Under the pieces are notes generated by a model. It did no database searches. It saw nothing but the letters and a program-made list of their open reading frames with translations, and was not told the origin of the DNA. 64,000 nt of DNA from Photorhabdus sp. CRCIA-P01 (GTDB taxonomy: Bacteria; Pseudomonadota; Gammaproteobacteria; Enterobacterales; Enterobacteriaceae). Every line of letters begins with the position of its first letter. The stretch's first letter is position 1. The stretch spans positions 39,680 through 103,679 of the forward strand of contig NZ_NMQR01000014.1 in the NCBI RefSeq assembly GCF_003545805.1, in the 5' to 3' direction. This document shows, one piece after another, positions 28,400 to 37,535 of the stretch. The translations under genes and the position numbers were made by a program.

Positions 28400-29014
28400 A
28401 TGCAATCGGACTTGGCTTTTTTAACTAAAAAGTTGGCGTTTTTTGTTCTTTATGCTCTTATTTTAGCCATGGTTATAGGTTTACTCTTTATTGATGTTAT
28501 CTATTTGCAGAATGCAGTGAAGGAGAACTCATTAACTGAAATTGCTCAGGAGAGTATATTGTTTGTTATTTCTGCTGTATTCCTGCTGGAAGCAAAAAAG
28601 AATAGTCAATTACGTCCTGCATTAGTCTTGATATCAGGTTTTTTTGCTTGTTTATTGATAAGAGAGCTAGATGCTATATTTGATGAAATATTTCATGGTG
28701 CTTGGGCGTGGATTGCTATTCCGTTAGCGCTAATTTGTATTTTTTACGCTGTTTATAAAGGTAGGGATACGTTGGTTGGGCTTGTTCATTTTACGCGCCA
28801 TCAAAGTTACAGCATGATGGTTGCAGGTATTTTGTGTGTACTGGTTTTTTCCCGTTTGTTTGGTATGGGAGAATTATGGAAAGGTTTGATGCTCGAACAT
28901 TTTGATCGAACAGCAAAAAATATGGTTGAAGAAGGGTGTGAACTTCTGGGTTATTGCTTGTGCTTGATTTCAACTTTTTGGTATCTGCCTGATGCAATAA
29001 AATTTCGTCAGTGA
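28400..29014 (+). CDS. Polytopic membrane protein, likely iron-regulated, unknown function
   Basis: A 204-aa protein with about six hydrophobic segments: LAFFVLYALILAMVIGLLFI, IAQESILFVISAVFLLEA, LVLISGFFACLLIRELDAIF, AWIAIPLALICIFYAVY, MMVAGILCVLVFSRLFGMG, and GYCLCLISTFWYLPDAI. Charged residues within helices (RELDAIFDEIFH, and E in AQES) might bind a metal or an ion. I start at the ATG at 28400 because GGAGG lies just before it; the frame opens at 28388. A perfect Fur box lies upstream and the haemin operon is on its other side. No family is recognised. Confidence 0.7.
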   Translation: MQSDLAFLTKKLAFFVLYALILAMVIGLLFIDVIYLQNAVKENSLTEIAQESILFVISAVFLLEAKKNSQLRPALVLISGFFACLLIRELDAIFDEIFHGAWAWIAIPLALICIFYAVYKGRDTLVGLVHFTRHQSYSMMVAGILCVLVFSRLFGMGELWKGLMLEHFDRTAKNMVEEGCELLGYCLCLISTFWYLPDAIKFRQ

Positions 29015-29063
29015 AAAGTAAGACAGGCAATCGATTGAAATAATTTGCCTGTCAGATTTGCTG

Positions 29064-29858
29064 TTATTGCCTCAAATAAATCTGAGGTTGTTGAGTCTCG
29101 GGATGGCGGGTAATGCCAAGATCTGCTTGATACCATTTTCTCAGAGTATGATCATTCAGTACTTCTTCTGGTGTACCCGCAGCGACTAACTTCCCTTTAT
29201 GTAATAGAAAGATTTTATCTGCATAGAGAGCAGCAAGATTCAAGTCATGTAGAACACAGCACATAGCCATAGGTTGTTCCCGTGTCAGTCGGTAAAGCAG
29301 ACGCAAAGTATGTTGCTGGTGGTAGAGATCCAGGGCTGATGTCGGTTCGTCAAGAAACAAACAACACTCTATTGGTGTTGGATGCCAAAGTTGGGCAAGG
29401 ACACGAGCGAGTTGTACTCTTTGCTGCTCACCACCGGAGAGTTGCCGGTAGTCACGGTGACGTAACTCTTGGCAATCCGTTTGTTCAATCACAGTATCAA
29501 TTGCTGTCTGTTTATGACGAATACCGTGAGGAGAGCGCCCCATGGCGACCACTTCTTCCACGCTGAAAGGGAAGGAGAGCGAGCTATGTTGACGCATGAC
29601 GGCACGAGTGCGCGCTAATTGTTCAGCAGGCCATTGCTCAAGAGGTATTCCATGTAAATAACATTGCCCATGTTCAGATTTTATATATCCCGTTAATAGT
29701 CGCAATAATGTGGATTTCCCTGCGCCATTTGGTCCAATGATGGCGACAATCTCGCCTTTATTTACCGAGAGCGAAACATTATCAATTATTTTCTGGTTGC
29801 CAATTGAATAGCTTAAATTCTGTGCTTGCAGAGAAATATTATTTTTTATGGCATCCAT
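29064..29858 (-). CDS. hmuV: Haemin ABC transporter ATPase HmuV
   Basis: A 264-aa ATPase for haemin import. Walker A is GPNGAGKST, the signature [18 protein letters not shown], and Walker [13 protein letters not shown]. The start is the ATG at 29858, which overlaps the hmuU stop as TAATG; the frame is open further upstream, but that part lies within hmuU. It is the last gene of hemP-hmuRSTUV. Confidence 0.95.
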   Translation of the reverse strand: MDAIKNNISLQAQNLSYSIGNQKIIDNVSLSVNKGEIVAIIGPNGAGKSTLLRLLTGYIKSEHGQCYLHGIPLEQWPAEQLARTRAVMRQHSSLSFPFSVEEVVAMGRSPHGIRHKQTAIDTVIEQTDCQELRHRDYRQLSGGEQQRVQLARVLAQLWHPTPIECCLFLDEPTSALDLYHQQHTLRLLYRLTREQPMAMCCVLHDLNLAALYADKIFLLHKGKLVAAGTPEEVLNDHTLRKWYQADLGITRHPETQQPQIYLRQ

Positions 29859-30859
29859 TATGTGCGGCTCCCTGGTTGTTTGAGTATCAACCATAGAAAA
29901 TATGGACCGCCGATCAAACCAGTGATTAGGCCAACGGGCATTTCTGCTGGTGAGACCAATGTTCTTGCTAGTGTATCTGCGGTAAGCAGAAGAGAAGCTC
30001 CGCCTAAAGCAGCACCGGGAAGTAGCCAATGATGATCACCACCAAATCGCATTCTGATCAAATGCGGGATAACCAACCCAACAAATCCAATAACACCACT
30101 TAGTGCAACAGCGCTGCCAATAAGTAGGGCACTGAGTAGTAATAACTGGAATTTAGTGCGTTGGACATTTATACCAAGATAGTGGGCCTCTTCATCTCCT
30201 AATTGCAACAGATTCAGTTTACGGGCTTGGCTGAAAGTTAGGATAGTGGCGGGAATAATTAAAGAAGCTGTAATTGCCAACGTCGGCCACTCTATCTGGC
30301 TGAGTGAACCCATCATCCATAAGGAGAATTGTCGTAGCTGTTGATCGTCACTGATATAGCTCAGGACACCAATAGCAGACATACAAAGGGCATTGATAGC
30401 AATCCCGGCTAGTAATAAGCGGGCCAGATTTCCGTAGTTATATTTATTGAGTGAAAAAATCAGTAATGAAATTAACAGGCTGCCAATAAAAGCGGCAATA
30501 ATATGCCCGTACACAGCAATTGCGGATGGTAGGCTAATTGGCAGAACAATTGCCATTGCAACCATCAATGCGGCTCCACTGCTGATACCTAGTAGGCCAG
30601 GATCAGCGAGTGGATTGCGAAATAATCCTTGCATTACAGCCCCGGAAGCAGCTAAAGCACAACCAACCAGTATGGCTAATAGCACCCTAGGTAATCTGAT
30701 ATTCAGCCAGATTTGCCACTGGGGGTCACCAAGGGAGGATTCCCATAATGTCTTGAAAGATAATGATAATGCACCAATATTGGCAGAACCAATAGCCAAC
30801 CCGGACAATAACAAACAAAGAAACGCCAAACCCAATCCCGGAGACTTCATACGGCTCAT
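29858..30859 (-). CDS. hmuU: Haemin ABC transporter permease HmuU
   Basis: A 333-aa FecCD-type permease with about ten helices. It has the family motifs [30 protein letters not shown], of which [15 protein letters not shown] is the strongest part, and [19 protein letters not shown]. It forms the inner-membrane channel with HmuV and receives haemin from HmuT. It overlaps hmuT by 4 bases and hmuV by 1 base. Confidence 0.95.
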   Translation of the reverse strand: MSRMKSPGLGLAFLCLLLSGLAIGSANIGALSLSFKTLWESSLGDPQWQIWLNIRLPRVLLAILVGCALAASGAVMQGLFRNPLADPGLLGISSGAALMVAMAIVLPISLPSAIAVYGHIIAAFIGSLLISLLIFSLNKYNYGNLARLLLAGIAINALCMSAIGVLSYISDDQQLRQFSLWMMGSLSQIEWPTLAITASLIIPATILTFSQARKLNLLQLGDEEAHYLGINVQRTKFQLLLLSALLIGSAVALSGVIGFVGLVIPHLIRMRFGGDHHWLLPGAALGGASLLLTADTLARTLVSPAEMPVGLITGLIGGPYFLWLILKQPGSRT

Positions 30860-31677
30860 TGAGTCTTCTCCGCCGCCTGTCTGAGTTGTTTCATTACTGA
30901 GGGGGTATTGAGGCCAAAACCGAGTAGCCCCATATCATCGACAATTAAAACTTGTTGTTTCTGGCCGGCAGGGGTGTGTTTCAATCCGGGTAATTGCCAG
31001 ATTTTATCCAAACCGCCCATTGATTTAATACCATCCTCCGTCACCAATAACAGATCTGGTGCGCTGGCAATAACACCTTCCTGGGAAAGTGGGCGGTAAT
31101 TGTTGAAACCTTGCATGGCATTAGTGGCACCAACAGCGCGAATCATTTTGTCCGCTGCGGTTTTTTGGCCGGCAGCCATTGGCATGATACCCCCGTGACT
31201 CATTACAAACAGAATACGGGTCGGCAAGGTAGTTGTTGGTATTTCCGTCAGCGCTTTTTGATATTGTTGAATCAGTTGTTCGCCACGTTCAGTCTGATTG
31301 ACCGCCTTGGCGACGGTCTTAATTTTTTCAGGAACGGCTTCTAACGCTGCTTTTCCGGTTATCTGAATCACTTCTACACCAGAATCCTGGAGCTGCTTAA
31401 GTGCCAGTGAAGGTTTTGCCAACTCACTGGTTAGCACCAGTGTCGGATTCATAGAGAGAATACCTTCAGGATTAAGCATTCTCATATAGCCGACATCGGG
31501 TAAGGCAAGCAATTCGGTTGGTTTCTGGCTGGTGCTGTCTCTGGCGACAACTCTTTCACCTTCACCAAGTGCAAAAACAATTTCAGATACATCGCCACCG
31601 ATAGTGACGATCCGTTCAGTGGAAAAAGCACTGAACGATGATACCGCAAGGACAAATGTCAGAAGCCATTGTTTCAT
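30856..31677 (-). CDS. hmuT: Periplasmic haemin-binding protein HmuT
   Basis: A 273-aa class III substrate-binding protein with signal peptide KQWLLTFVLAVSSFSAFS. RIVTIGGDVSEIVFALGEGERVVARDSTSQ is the N-terminal lobe; DVGYMRML includes the Tyr that coordinates haem in this family. The start overlaps hmuS. It carries haemin from the outer-membrane receptor to HmuU. Confidence 0.94.
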   Translation of the reverse strand: MKQWLLTFVLAVSSFSAFSTERIVTIGGDVSEIVFALGEGERVVARDSTSQKPTELLALPDVGYMRMLNPEGILSMNPTLVLTSELAKPSLALKQLQDSGVEVIQITGKAALEAVPEKIKTVAKAVNQTERGEQLIQQYQKALTEIPTTTLPTRILFVMSHGGIMPMAAGQKTAADKMIRAVGATNAMQGFNNYRPLSQEGVIASAPDLLLVTEDGIKSMGGLDKIWQLPGLKHTPAGQKQQVLIVDDMGLLGFGLNTPSVMKQLRQAAEKTQ

Positions 31678-32747
31678 GCTACACGCTCTTCCTGTATTGA
31701 TTGCAGTTTTGGCAGAGCAGCCACTTGCTCACGCCACTGAGTTTGTTCAGGAGTGCCTTCTGTACGCTGACCAAACAGTTGAGCAATCTGATTGCCATTA
31801 GCATCAAATAGCTCAAGGCTAGTGACAAAACCATCCTCTGTTGGTTTACGGGTTACCCAGCTTTCAGCAATAGCACTCTCTATTAAATGTAGTGTGAAAT
31901 TGCGGTTAAAGATATTAATCCATTTCTGATCTGAGTTTTCTTCCTGATATGGCATCAGGCGTTCCAGTTTTCCGGTGAAAATTTGCACGCAACCACGATT
32001 GCTGACGAAAATCATGATTTCATTCTGATCGTTATAAGCGGCATTGATGAGATCATTCAATGCAGAATTTTCCACCTTGTAAGCGAGATCATCCTGTACC
32101 GCGTTGAAAACTTGTTGACGGCTCAGATTATGGCGTTTAAGTAACATGAAGAATTGATGAACGTCAGTCATTACTCGCCACTCTTCATCAAGCTGTGCTT
32201 TCAGTTCATTGGTTAGAGTTGAATAGGTGGTTTCTTCTATAGGTTTGATGACCAGTGCGGGGTTATCTTCTGCCTGATATTTTTCGATCAGCGCTTCCCA
32301 GGCTGTCATATCAGTATTACCTGTTGCATAAACTTTATGCAGTGCGTCACCTTGATGATCAAAAAATTGAATGCTGTGGCGCACCCCATTTTTTGCGGGT
32401 TCAACCAGATAAAATATACTACTCCAATATCCAAAGAATATCCGCAAGTCGAGTTCACGAGGGTTCAGGACCAGCCCTGCGTGGCTGCTGAAACGTATAT
32501 TTTCATACTGACCAATTTGTTCATGAACAGCAAAATCATTGCGGGTGATCGCCTTAATTTCACCAACAACGGCCAACTCTTCCAGTAAAGTTGGGGCGTC
32601 AACATTAAGGCGTTTGGCATCGATACCAACGCGGCTATGTAATAATTCACCTTCACTGACATTCAGATAGGCAGCCAGATCACGGGCATATTTGGCTTTG
32701 TTATCAGATTTGGCTTGTAGAAAACGTTCATAAAGTGAAGAATTCAC
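31674..32747 (-). CDS. hmuS: Haemin-degrading / haem transfer protein HmuS
   Basis: A 357-aa cytoplasmic protein of the HemS/ChuS/HmuS family, which binds and breaks down or passes on imported haem. Two homologous halves are visible; IRFSSHAGLVLNPRELDLRIF has the conserved His region and EESWVT-like SAIAESWVTRKPTEDGFVTS lies in the second half. It starts 30 bases after hmuR and overlaps hmuT. Confidence 0.93.
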   Translation of the reverse strand: MNSSLYERFLQAKSDNKAKYARDLAAYLNVSEGELLHSRVGIDAKRLNVDAPTLLEELAVVGEIKAITRNDFAVHEQIGQYENIRFSSHAGLVLNPRELDLRIFFGYWSSIFYLVEPAKNGVRHSIQFFDHQGDALHKVYATGNTDMTAWEALIEKYQAEDNPALVIKPIEETTYSTLTNELKAQLDEEWRVMTDVHQFFMLLKRHNLSRQQVFNAVQDDLAYKVENSALNDLINAAYNDQNEIMIFVSNRGCVQIFTGKLERLMPYQEENSDQKWINIFNRNFTLHLIESAIAESWVTRKPTEDGFVTSLELFDANGNQIAQLFGQRTEGTPEQTQWREQVAALPKLQSIQEERVA

Positions 32748-32777
32748 AATTTAACTCCTTGAAATACATGTATTTAA

Positions 32778-34796
32778 TTACCACTGGTAACTGACTAACA
32801 GTTTGGCGTTACGGCCATCCTGCGGTGTTCCCTGTGGTGAGTAGTATTCTTTATCAAAAGCATTGCCTAAAACTGCCGTAGTAGTCACACCTTTGAGCAT
32901 TTCTTCACCTTGATAGCTGATATAGAAATCATTAACGCCATAGCCTGCCTGTTGTTTAGGATCTCTACCTCTAGCATCTTTACCTTTGAAATCAGTATGC
33001 TTGGTGAATTGACCTACCCAGCCGACAGAGAAACCGGTTTGTTCAATAGGGATTTCCAGTATGCTGGTGATAGTATCTGGGCTGAGGTTATCAAGAGATC
33101 CACCGCTTTTTTCATCTTTGCCTTCTGTGCGGTTGTAAGTCAGTTCCCAAGAGAACAGATTGGATTCATAGTTGATGGAAGCATCCCATCCCCAGATCTT
33201 GGCGCTAGATATATTAATAGATGTTGTGTTCCTTCCTCGGTTGACGACATCTGATTTAATATAATCTTTGGCTTTAGTATCAAAATAACTCGCTTTAAAT
33301 TTCAGCTCGTCGTTATCTGCTAGTAGATCATTGAAACGCAATCCAAAACCAGACTCCCACGTTTCGTTGCTTTCTGGACGGAGATTTGGATTAGGGGTCC
33401 AGAAGTTTCCAGGATAATGCATGGAATCGTTATACATTTCTCCCATCGTTGGTGCGCGGAAAGCTTGAGAATAAGAGGTAAATAGCATCGACCAGTCAGT
33501 TGGCGTAATACTAATAGCCCCTTTGGAAGACCATTTATCAGCGCTGACATCATCTTTAGAATTCGTTCCTTTGTAGTTGTCATAGCGAGTACCGGCGATA
33601 ATAGAGACTGGTAGGTCTCGTAGGGTTATCTCATCTTGCAACCAACCGGAATAAAAACGAATATCAGCGTTAGGGAAGCTATCTGTATTACCGTCTGGAG
33701 TCTGTTTCTGTTTGTAAGTTTCACCACCGTAAGTAAATTGATGAGCCAGAGGGCTATCTGTCCACAGGCGGGAGCGGTTTTCCAATTTTACGCCATAGGT
33801 TTTTTGCTTACGACCTTCGAACCCCTTTTTCTTAGTACGGGCATCAATAGTGATATCGGAATAATAAAGGTCAGTTTTGGCATTTAACCAATCATATTCC
33901 GCTGGATTTAATTGGTAGCTAAGTTGGGCATCACGTTGAGTTGTCGTGCGGTCAGTCCAAGTATTAGGATCTTTATTTTTTCCGGTGAGTGTTTGTGGAT
34001 TTTTAGGTTGATTAGCTTCATTACGGTAATAACGTAATTGGCTGCTTAGGGACTGGTTGTCATCAATTTTCCAACTGCCTTTTGCCATCAGATTACTGAT
34101 AAATTCATCATTATCGCCAACCAAACCACCACCGTGACGGATGTTGCCTGAATCACGGGTACTGAAGGCAAATATACCATCCAGGGATGCCGATTTTGCG
34201 AAAGTTGCACCACCAAAGCCCATGCTATGGTCACCTGTTGCACCTCGGGCAAAAACGCGGAATCCGTGATCTTGACCAGCTTGCAGAAGGTCTGCGGCAT
34301 CGACGGTTTGATAAGCGATAACCCCGCCTAAGGCACCACTGCCGTAAAGTAGGGCAGAAGGGCCGCGTACAACTTCGACTTGTTTAATGAGTGCTGGGTC
34401 CAGGAACGTACCATTGATATGGCCGGTATCGGTACCTTGGCGAATACCGTCAATCAACGTCAAAACACCTTTTGGGCCATAACCACGCAGACTAACATCT
34501 TGCCCATTAGCACGGTTTGTACCAGCTATATTAATGCCGGGTATTTTTTTGATGAGATCGCTAGCATTACCGGCTGTCTGACTTTGTGGCGACTTATTAT
34601 TTATTACCGTCACCATCATGGGAGCTTCGAAACTATCCCTTTCATTACCTGTTGCATAAACAGTTATCACCTCGCGGGATGATTTATCACTGTTGGCATC
34701 GGGCGATTTTGTTGCTGCATAAACAGCGGGAATACTACTGATCATTGCCAAGCTTAAGGCTGATAGTTTGAGTGTTGATCTTGCAGATTGAGACAT
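32778..34796 (-). CDS. hmuR: TonB-dependent haemin receptor HmuR
   Basis: Outer-membrane receptor of 672 aa. A signal (LKLSALSLAMISSIPAVYA) is followed by a TonB-box-like EVITVYATGNE, the plug domain (GINIAGTNRANGQDVSLRGYG) and a 22-strand barrel containing the haem-receptor FRAP motif in YSQAFRAPTMGEMY; the barrel ends in the terminal aromatic W. I start at 34796 (MSQSARS) because GGAG precedes it; the ATG at 34811 is in the same frame. Confidence 0.94.
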   Translation of the reverse strand: MSQSARSTLKLSALSLAMISSIPAVYAATKSPDANSDKSSREVITVYATGNERDSFEAPMMVTVINNKSPQSQTAGNASDLIKKIPGINIAGTNRANGQDVSLRGYGPKGVLTLIDGIRQGTDTGHINGTFLDPALIKQVEVVRGPSALLYGSGALGGVIAYQTVDAADLLQAGQDHGFRVFARGATGDHSMGFGGATFAKSASLDGIFAFSTRDSGNIRHGGGLVGDNDEFISNLMAKGSWKIDDNQSLSSQLRYYRNEANQPKNPQTLTGKNKDPNTWTDRTTTQRDAQLSYQLNPAEYDWLNAKTDLYYSDITIDARTKKKGFEGRKQKTYGVKLENRSRLWTDSPLAHQFTYGGETYKQKQTPDGNTDSFPNADIRFYSGWLQDEITLRDLPVSIIAGTRYDNYKGTNSKDDVSADKWSSKGAISITPTDWSMLFTSYSQAFRAPTMGEMYNDSMHYPGNFWTPNPNLRPESNETWESGFGLRFNDLLADNDELKFKASYFDTKAKDYIKSDVVNRGRNTTSINISSAKIWGWDASINYESNLFSWELTYNRTEGKDEKSGGSLDNLSPDTITSILEIPIEQTGFSVGWVGQFTKHTDFKGKDARGRDPKQQAGYGVNDFYISYQGEEMLKGVTTTAVLGNAFDKEYYSPQGTPQDGRNAKLLVSYQW

Positions 34797-34885
34797 CAGA
34801 CGAATCTCCATAATAATATTTTATGAGTTATGGATATAGCTGGCTGCCCCGATACGCGATCTGGGTGGCTGGCTGAGTTATTAGT

Positions 34886-35083
34886 TTATTTAGTTAGTAT
34901 CAGCTTACCGGCTTTAGTTTGGCGCAATTGGTAGAATTCTCCTTGGTGACGAATTCTGGTAATTCCTAGCTCACCTAATAGTTGTTTACTGTCAATGTAG
35001 CCAATTTCTACAATTTCAGCAGGATAGGTGTTGCATTGTTTTTCAAGTGCAATGCAAGAATGTTGGTGACATATTTTACTCAT
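34886..35083 (-). CDS. hemP: Haemin uptake protein HemP
   Basis: A 65-aa protein of the HemP/HmuP family. The C-terminal core IGYIDSKQLLGELGITRIRH then YQLRQTKAGKLILTK matches it. HmuP acts as a co-activator of haem-receptor expression in some bacteria. It lies first in the operon, directly after the Fur boxes. Confidence 0.85.
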   Translation of the reverse strand: MSKICHQHSCIALEKQCNTYPAEIVEIGYIDSKQLLGELGITRIRHQGEFYQLRQTKAGKLILTK

Positions 35084-35105
35084 AAAACCACTTTGCGAAT
35101 ACTAA

Positions 35106-35132
35106 CTATTATCATAGTGAGAATTATTATCG
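35106..35132 (-). promoter_or_regulatory. Fur box of the hemP-hmuRSTUV operon
   Basis: TGAGAATTATTATCG (35118-35132) matches the 7-1-7 Fur consensus at 13 of 15 positions, and TATTATCATAG adjoining it at 35107-35117 supplies another GATAAT hexamer. It lies 35-50 bases before the hemP start, where repression by iron-loaded Fur is expected. Confidence 0.7.
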
Positions 35133-35253
35133 TTATATAAAGAGGTGACTTCAAGCAATATTTTTGGTGGTCAGGATTAACACATTAATGAAATTTAATT
35201 AATGTGTTGTCAGTTAGCCTCATGAATGAAAAAGGCTAACTCGGAATAAGGAT

Positions 35254-36300
35254 TCAGAAACGGTAACTTACTGCTTCGGCGAGAATGTCAATAAGCTGTT
35301 CTGTATCTTGCCAGTTTAGACAAGGATCTGTGATCGATTGACCGTAATTTAGCGGTTGTCCCTGAATGACTATCTGGGTGCCTTCAACCAGAAAACTTTC
35401 AGCCATCACACCGACAATAGCGGTAGAACCCTCTTGAATCTGGTGGCCCACCTCTTTTGCTATCGTCAGTTGGCGTTTATGAATTTTTTGACAATTACCA
35501 TGACTGAAATCGACAACTAAATGTTCTGGTAAATTAAATTCCCGTAGTTGAGTACAAGCTGTAGCAATATCCTTGGCACTGTAATTAGGCTGTTTGCCTC
35601 CACGCATAATAATGTGGCCGTATGGGTTGCCTTCGGTTTGATAGATGGTCATCTGACCGTGCTGATCTGGCGAGAGCAATGTGTGACAGACACCGGCTGC
35701 GCGGATTGCATCCATGGCGATACGGATGTTGCCATCCGTCCCATTTTTAAAGCCAACTGGACAGGAGAGGGCGGATGCCATTTCTCGGTGAATCTGGCTT
35801 TCTGTTGTTCTGGCTCCGATAGCGCCCCAACTGATTAGATCGGCAATATATTGGCCGGTCACCATATCCAGAAATTCGGTTGCCGTAGGTAAACCCAACT
35901 CATTGACGTCAACCAATAATTTCCGGGCTAAAGTAATACCCCGATTTACCTGGCAAGAGCCGTCGAGATAGGGATCTGAAATTAAACCTTTCCAGCCCAC
36001 CACTGTGCGCGGTTTCTCAAAATAGGTGCGCATAATAATTTCCAGTCTGTGCTGGTATTTTTCACGCAATCTGTTCAGTCGCTGAGCATAATCCAGAGCA
36101 GCATCAATATCATGAATAGAGCAAGGACCGATGATGACCATCAGCCGTGGATCGTTCCCGCAGAGAATATCGGCAATACGCTTCCGTGACGCTGTCACAT
36201 TATTAGCGATTTTTTCGGACACGGGAAATTGAATTGCAAGAGTTTGAGGTGTTACCAAACTATCGACACGGTGAGTCCTTAAACCATCTGTTTTGTACAT
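35254..36300 (-). CDS. aroH: DAHP synthase, AroH type
   Basis: Class I 3-deoxy-D-arabino-heptulosonate-7-phosphate synthase, 348 aa, first step of the shikimate pathway (PEP + erythrose-4-P). LMVIIGPCSIHD, MRTYFEKPRTVVGWKGLI and FKNGTDGN are family signatures. It resembles the Trp-sensitive E. coli AroH most, and the aroH-ppsR-ppsA order is the same as in E. coli. I start at the ATG at 36300 (MYKTDGLRTH), which aligns with the E. coli start; the frame extends to 36336. Confidence 0.95.
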   Translation of the reverse strand: MYKTDGLRTHRVDSLVTPQTLAIQFPVSEKIANNVTASRKRIADILCGNDPRLMVIIGPCSIHDIDAALDYAQRLNRLREKYQHRLEIIMRTYFEKPRTVVGWKGLISDPYLDGSCQVNRGITLARKLLVDVNELGLPTATEFLDMVTGQYIADLISWGAIGARTTESQIHREMASALSCPVGFKNGTDGNIRIAMDAIRAAGVCHTLLSPDQHGQMTIYQTEGNPYGHIIMRGGKQPNYSAKDIATACTQLREFNLPEHLVVDFSHGNCQKIHKRQLTIAKEVGHQIQEGSTAIVGVMAESFLVEGTQIVIQGQPLNYGQSITDPCLNWQDTEQLIDILAEAVSYRF

Positions 36301-36441
36301 ATATTTTCTCAAAGTTCGTTTCACATTAACAGGCATATCTATAGATAGTTGAAATTACAATAAACGAAAATGACTAAGTTAAACAAATGATATAATTAAT
36401 CATATGATAAATTTTTTTCCATTATTCCTATTGATATATTT

Positions 36442-37323
36442 TTAAAACATTCGGCGATTCAGCTTCATCATGTCGATTATTTTGGTTGAGATTTCTTCAA
36501 CAGAATAATTGGTGGTGTTAAGATAATTAATCTTATTCTTACGGAATAAAGCTTCAACCTCAGAAATTTCTATTCTACATTGCCTCAATGATGCATAACG
36601 GCTATTTTCTCGACGTTCTTCCCTAATCGCTGCCAGCCGTTCAGGGCTTATAGTTAAACCGAATAATTTATGTTGAAATTGTTTTAATGCCGCAGATAAT
36701 TGTAGATTGTCCATATCATCCGCAGTAAAAGGATAATTTGCCGCCTGAATACCAAATTGCATGGCTAAATAGAGGCTAGTGGGTGTTTTCCCACAGCGGG
36801 ATACGCCCAATAAGATAACTTGTGCCTGGTCAAGATTACGTAAAGAGATACCATCATCATGTGCCAGAGCATAATCAATAGCAGCTATACGCGCATCGTA
36901 CTGACTGAGGTTCTTTTCAGTCAGGCCGTGAGTGCGATTAAGTTCGGGTTTGGGTTCCAACCCGGTTTCTTGCTGTAATGGAGCTACCAGTGTTTGTACA
37001 ATATCCTGACAAAATCCTTCGCTACTGGTAATAATATTTTTCACTCCAGAAGAGATAATGGAATAGAAAACTAAAGGTCTTATACGCGTATCCTGATATA
37101 TCTGATTTATTTGTTGCTTTATTTCTTCCGCGCGGGTTTCACTGGCAACAAAAGGAAGAGTATAAGAAGTTATTTTGATGGGAAATTGTGATAAAACAGC
37201 ATGGCCCAATACTTCCGCGGTAATTGCCGTGCCATCTGAAATAAAAAAAACAGTGCGTTCAACACTTTCAACACTATTACGACTATTACGTTCCGCTGAT
37301 GTTTCTAATCTGAATTCTGCCAT
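36442..37323 (-). CDS. ppsR: PEP synthase regulatory kinase/phosphorylase PpsR
   Basis: A 293-aa DUF299 protein that inactivates PEP synthase by ADP-dependent phosphorylation and reactivates it by phosphate-dependent dephosphorylation. [24 protein letters not shown] and the P-loop-like [15 protein letters not shown] are diagnostic. It is about 16 residues longer at the N-terminus than E. coli PpsR. It is divergent from its target gene ppsA. Confidence 0.95.
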   Translation of the reverse strand: MAEFRLETSAERNSRNSVESVERTVFFISDGTAITAEVLGHAVLSQFPIKITSYTLPFVASETRAEEIKQQINQIYQDTRIRPLVFYSIISSGVKNIITSSEGFCQDIVQTLVAPLQQETGLEPKPELNRTHGLTEKNLSQYDARIAAIDYALAHDDGISLRNLDQAQVILLGVSRCGKTPTSLYLAMQFGIQAANYPFTADDMDNLQLSAALKQFQHKLFGLTISPERLAAIREERRENSRYASLRQCRIEISEVEALFRKNKINYLNTTNYSVEEISTKIIDMMKLNRRMF

Positions 37324-37535
37324 GATATTTATAGTGACCTTTTATCTTTCCAATCGTTTAGTTAAATGAAACCGAGTATCGATTTTCTGCAAAGTATACC
37401 TAAGAAAAAAATAATATGTTGGGTTGATCGATTCACCTTTCTATGTGTGCGAAAACATTGTGTTAGTCTATTTATGACTGCTCTATGCAGTGCCAATTTT
37501 CCGATTTGTACCCAAATGCTAAAAGGATTGTTTTA

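Noticed and set aside
36370..36400. Possible TrpR operator before aroH (TTTAACTTAGTCA on the minus strand)
   Set aside because: Only part of the operator pattern ACTAGTTAACTAGT is visible and the symmetry is broken, so it is too weak to call.
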